Below are positions 61,891 through 64,000 of a stretch of DNA of 64,000 nucleotides, one piece after another; position 1 is the first letter of the stretch; each line of letters opens with the position of its first letter. The stretch comes from Halictus rubicundus. Taxonomy: Eukaryota > Arthropoda > Insecta > Hymenoptera > Halictidae. The stretch covers positions 5,957,116 to 6,021,115 of the forward strand of contig NC_135164.1 of the NCBI RefSeq assembly GCF_050948215.1, given 5' to 3'. A program made the position numbers and the translations under genes. The notes below the pieces were generated by a model. It was not told where the DNA came from, did no database searches, and worked only from the letters and a program-made list of their open reading frames with translations.

Positions 61891-62756
61891 TAAAATTTCA
61901 TTCGGGATTCCCGAGAACGAAAATTGAATTTCGCAGAACAAACCGCGGTCCAGTTATTAGCTATCGATACGCAGCCACGTTTTACCTCCGCGAACGCTTC
62001 ATAGCGCGCTCGACGGTGCAACGTGGGTTGGTGGACACAAAAAAAAAAAGGGGCATAGCTAGTCGATGAAGGGTGTATAACGCGCCCCTAACAATTCCAT
62101 TTGCCGGCGCGACAAACCGTGCGATCGCGGGCCCGCGCAATAAACAGATCGAACCGGACGTTCCAGTGTGTACCGTGGCGATGTCATCTCGAAATCCGGA
62201 TCGTTTCACGCATCCGTAGATCGAGCGAGCGCAGTAACAACATCGTGCTCTCGATTCGATGCGTTCCATCCCCCTTCTGCGTGATGGTTTACGGATTTTC
62301 TGTTGGCCGATTTCGTGGTCAAACCGCGAAATTAAAAAAGCCGGTTCGATGCCGCGTCCATCGATCCGCGCGCACGGAATTGTTCCCCGTTACGTTTAGA
62401 GTACGGTTGATGCGCTTTATTATTTCATTCCCGGCACCGAAAACCTCTTCGCGGAGTCCGAAAGATTTCTAAAAAGCTTGTCATTAAAAAAATTGATTTC
62501 GTAATTATATTCGCACGCTAGAGAATCGAATGTCTCCTTTGCGGAGGCACTGATTGATTCGAATCTATACGAAACCTTGCGCAGACGTTAACAGTGTTTA
62601 AGAACATCTAATTAAAAGCTAATTACAATTATTACAAGAAAAGACACACTGCCACCTAACTTCTGTTCCTTGTAAATGACTGGGAACAATTTTATTCTGC
62701 ATTACAATATACAACCTGATAATTATCCGAGATAGTTCGTAGAAAATTTGCCAGTA
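61891..62756. other. Non-coding stretch, nothing recognised
   Basis: A10 run at 62040. Overlapping 95- and 123-codon frames on opposite strands at 62.0-62.5 kb are not supported. Confidence 0.5.
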
Positions 62757-62950
62757 CAGTGAATTCTCGATATATGTCAACACGGGTCATGCCAGCGTCA
62801 TGTATCGTCCAGGAGACATACCCGAGTCGCGTTATGTTTACACTCCTCGGCGTCCGAGGCCTCTCGAACTTCTGTATACCTCGCGGTAGTGGGGACAATT
62901 CCGCGACGTTTATCGTCCAGGCCTTGGCGACATATATAGTGGAATCACTG
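62757..62950 (+). mobile_element. Tc1/mariner-type miniature element, copy 3 (best preserved)
   Basis: CAGTGAATTCTCGATATATG (from 62757) and the end GACATATATAGTGGAATCACTG (to 62950) form inverted ends, flanked by TA on both sides (62755-62756 and 62951-62952). At 194 bp it is non-coding. It shares all internal blocks with the copy at 22074 and, inverted, with 3643. Clean ends and target duplication make it the reference copy. Confidence 0.9.
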
Positions 62951-64000
62951 TAGTGAACAAGAAGATTTCTAAAGTATTAGAAACAAATTAGACAAAGAAG
63001 AGTATTAACAGAAGGGTCGACATGTTTGAAGTGTTTTGACCGTGAACGATTGTTTAAAAATGTCGGCGCGATGGGCGATTTGCCAGGCAGAATTTGCACA
63101 TTCAGCGATCGCGACGGAGAGGTTCGTCTTCGGAATATCAACGCGAAAGAACAACGTGTTCCCCTGTTGGCAACACGCAAGAAGGTGGGGCAGGGCGTGT
63201 AACGATGCGTCGCCAACGCTCAGGGGTGGTCGGAGATGCATCGCAGGAGGATGGGCGAGAGCGATGCAATTGCATCGACCACACTGTCACGTAGCCGCGT
63301 CAACGTGGATGCCGGTAGACGCGTATAATGGCCGTGCGCGCATCGTCGATAGTTATTGCTTTGTTATTGGGCCGACTGACGCGCGCCCGGCCACCGTCGA
63401 ATGTTGGATTTCCCTTTATTGGAAATTTCCCGCGTCCCACTTCTGCGATTCCCCGATTTCCCGTCCGCAAATATAACGGGCGAGCCGTCACGCGTGCGAT
63501 TTCACCCTTCCGCGTTCTCTCGCGCCCTTTGATTTTATTTCTTCCCCCACCCCACCGCGATCGACTGCTGTTGCCATTTGTTTCGATCCCTCATAAAATA
63601 TACATGCTCCGACCGGTCGAAAAGAACTGTTTACTCAACGCGTTGCACGCTCACGGCCGTTTAATAGTTGTCCATTTTTCTATTTGCATTTTCCAAGAAT
63701 CGCCCCATTTGTCGGTCGAATTTACCGTGATATTTTATTGTTTCTTCGTTCCTTTGTCACCGACGAACTTCTTTGTTCCACTACGGTAGCATGAAACCCT
63801 TCCCATGTTATACACACCTTGCTCTGTATAGGACAATGCATAGAAAGATTTTCTCTGTTTATTCTTTTGAAATTATTATGAAACCGCTCCGGAATGTCTG
63901 GCTACTTTGGACACTACTACTTCGATGTAGAGTTTCCAGATAAAGGACAATCTTGAATGTATACCGGAGCTGTATTAATTGTTTTATCTAGAATGTGATT
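62951..64000. other. Non-coding stretch to window end
   Basis: GC-rich, stop-poor DNA at 63.0-63.8 kb with frames up to 153 codons on the plus strand overlapping minus-strand frames, then AT-rich. No gene, repeat or RNA recognised. Confidence 0.5.

Overview
This window reads as non-coding nuclear DNA from an insect, most likely a hymenopteran (bee, ant or wasp). That assignment is an inference. CpG dinucleotides are abundant and TCGA/TTCGAA words are frequent. AT-rich stretches alternate with GC-rich, (GA)n-rich ones. The one convincing core promoter uses the arthropod TCAGT initiator with a DPE, and the repeats are mainly short, non-autonomous TTAA-flanked DNA elements. There is no bacterial-style operon structure, and no protein in any frame that I can assign to a known family. 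The longest open frames overlap each other on both strands in GC-rich DNA and look like chance.

Layout. 0-16 kb: a degenerate satellite-like array (about 830-2235), a 33-bp duplication, a nested hairpin (4457-4538), and several miniature transposons. 16-20.3 kb: two clear tandem arrays, one of 98 bp (5 copies) and one of 144 bp (4-5 copies). 20-31 kb: intergenic or intronic DNA with more miniature elements and an 8-bp minisatellite (28.0-28.4 kb). 31-33 kb: two short stretches that look more protein-like than the rest, one per strand, neither identified. 34.3-37.6 kb: the main candidate gene start. It has a CTCF-like site, an Inr+DPE core promoter at 34867, a long GC-rich leader carrying (CT)n/(GA)n tracts, and splice donors at 37339 and 37598. 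37.6-64 kb: probably intron. It contains a 43-nt candidate micro-exon at 47908-47950 bounded by a strong acceptor and donor, a weaker acceptor-led open frame at 49551, a second promoter-like patch near 57.4 kb, a tRNA-like relic at 61.8 kb, and more miniature elements.

Mobile DNA. At least seven distinct terminal-inverted-repeat families are flanked by TTAA or close variants (piggyBac-type target site). One more family is flanked by TA (Tc1/mariner-type). None encodes a transposase here. Three families occur two or three times inside the window, which lets their ends and target sites be compared directly.

How it may work together. The simplest model is a plus-strand gene whose transcription starts near 34.87 kb, with a long non-coding first exon, a 10-kb first intron, a tiny second exon at 47.9 kb, and its main coding exons beyond 64 kb. 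This is a hypothesis from signal sequences only. RNA-seq splice junctions would settle it.
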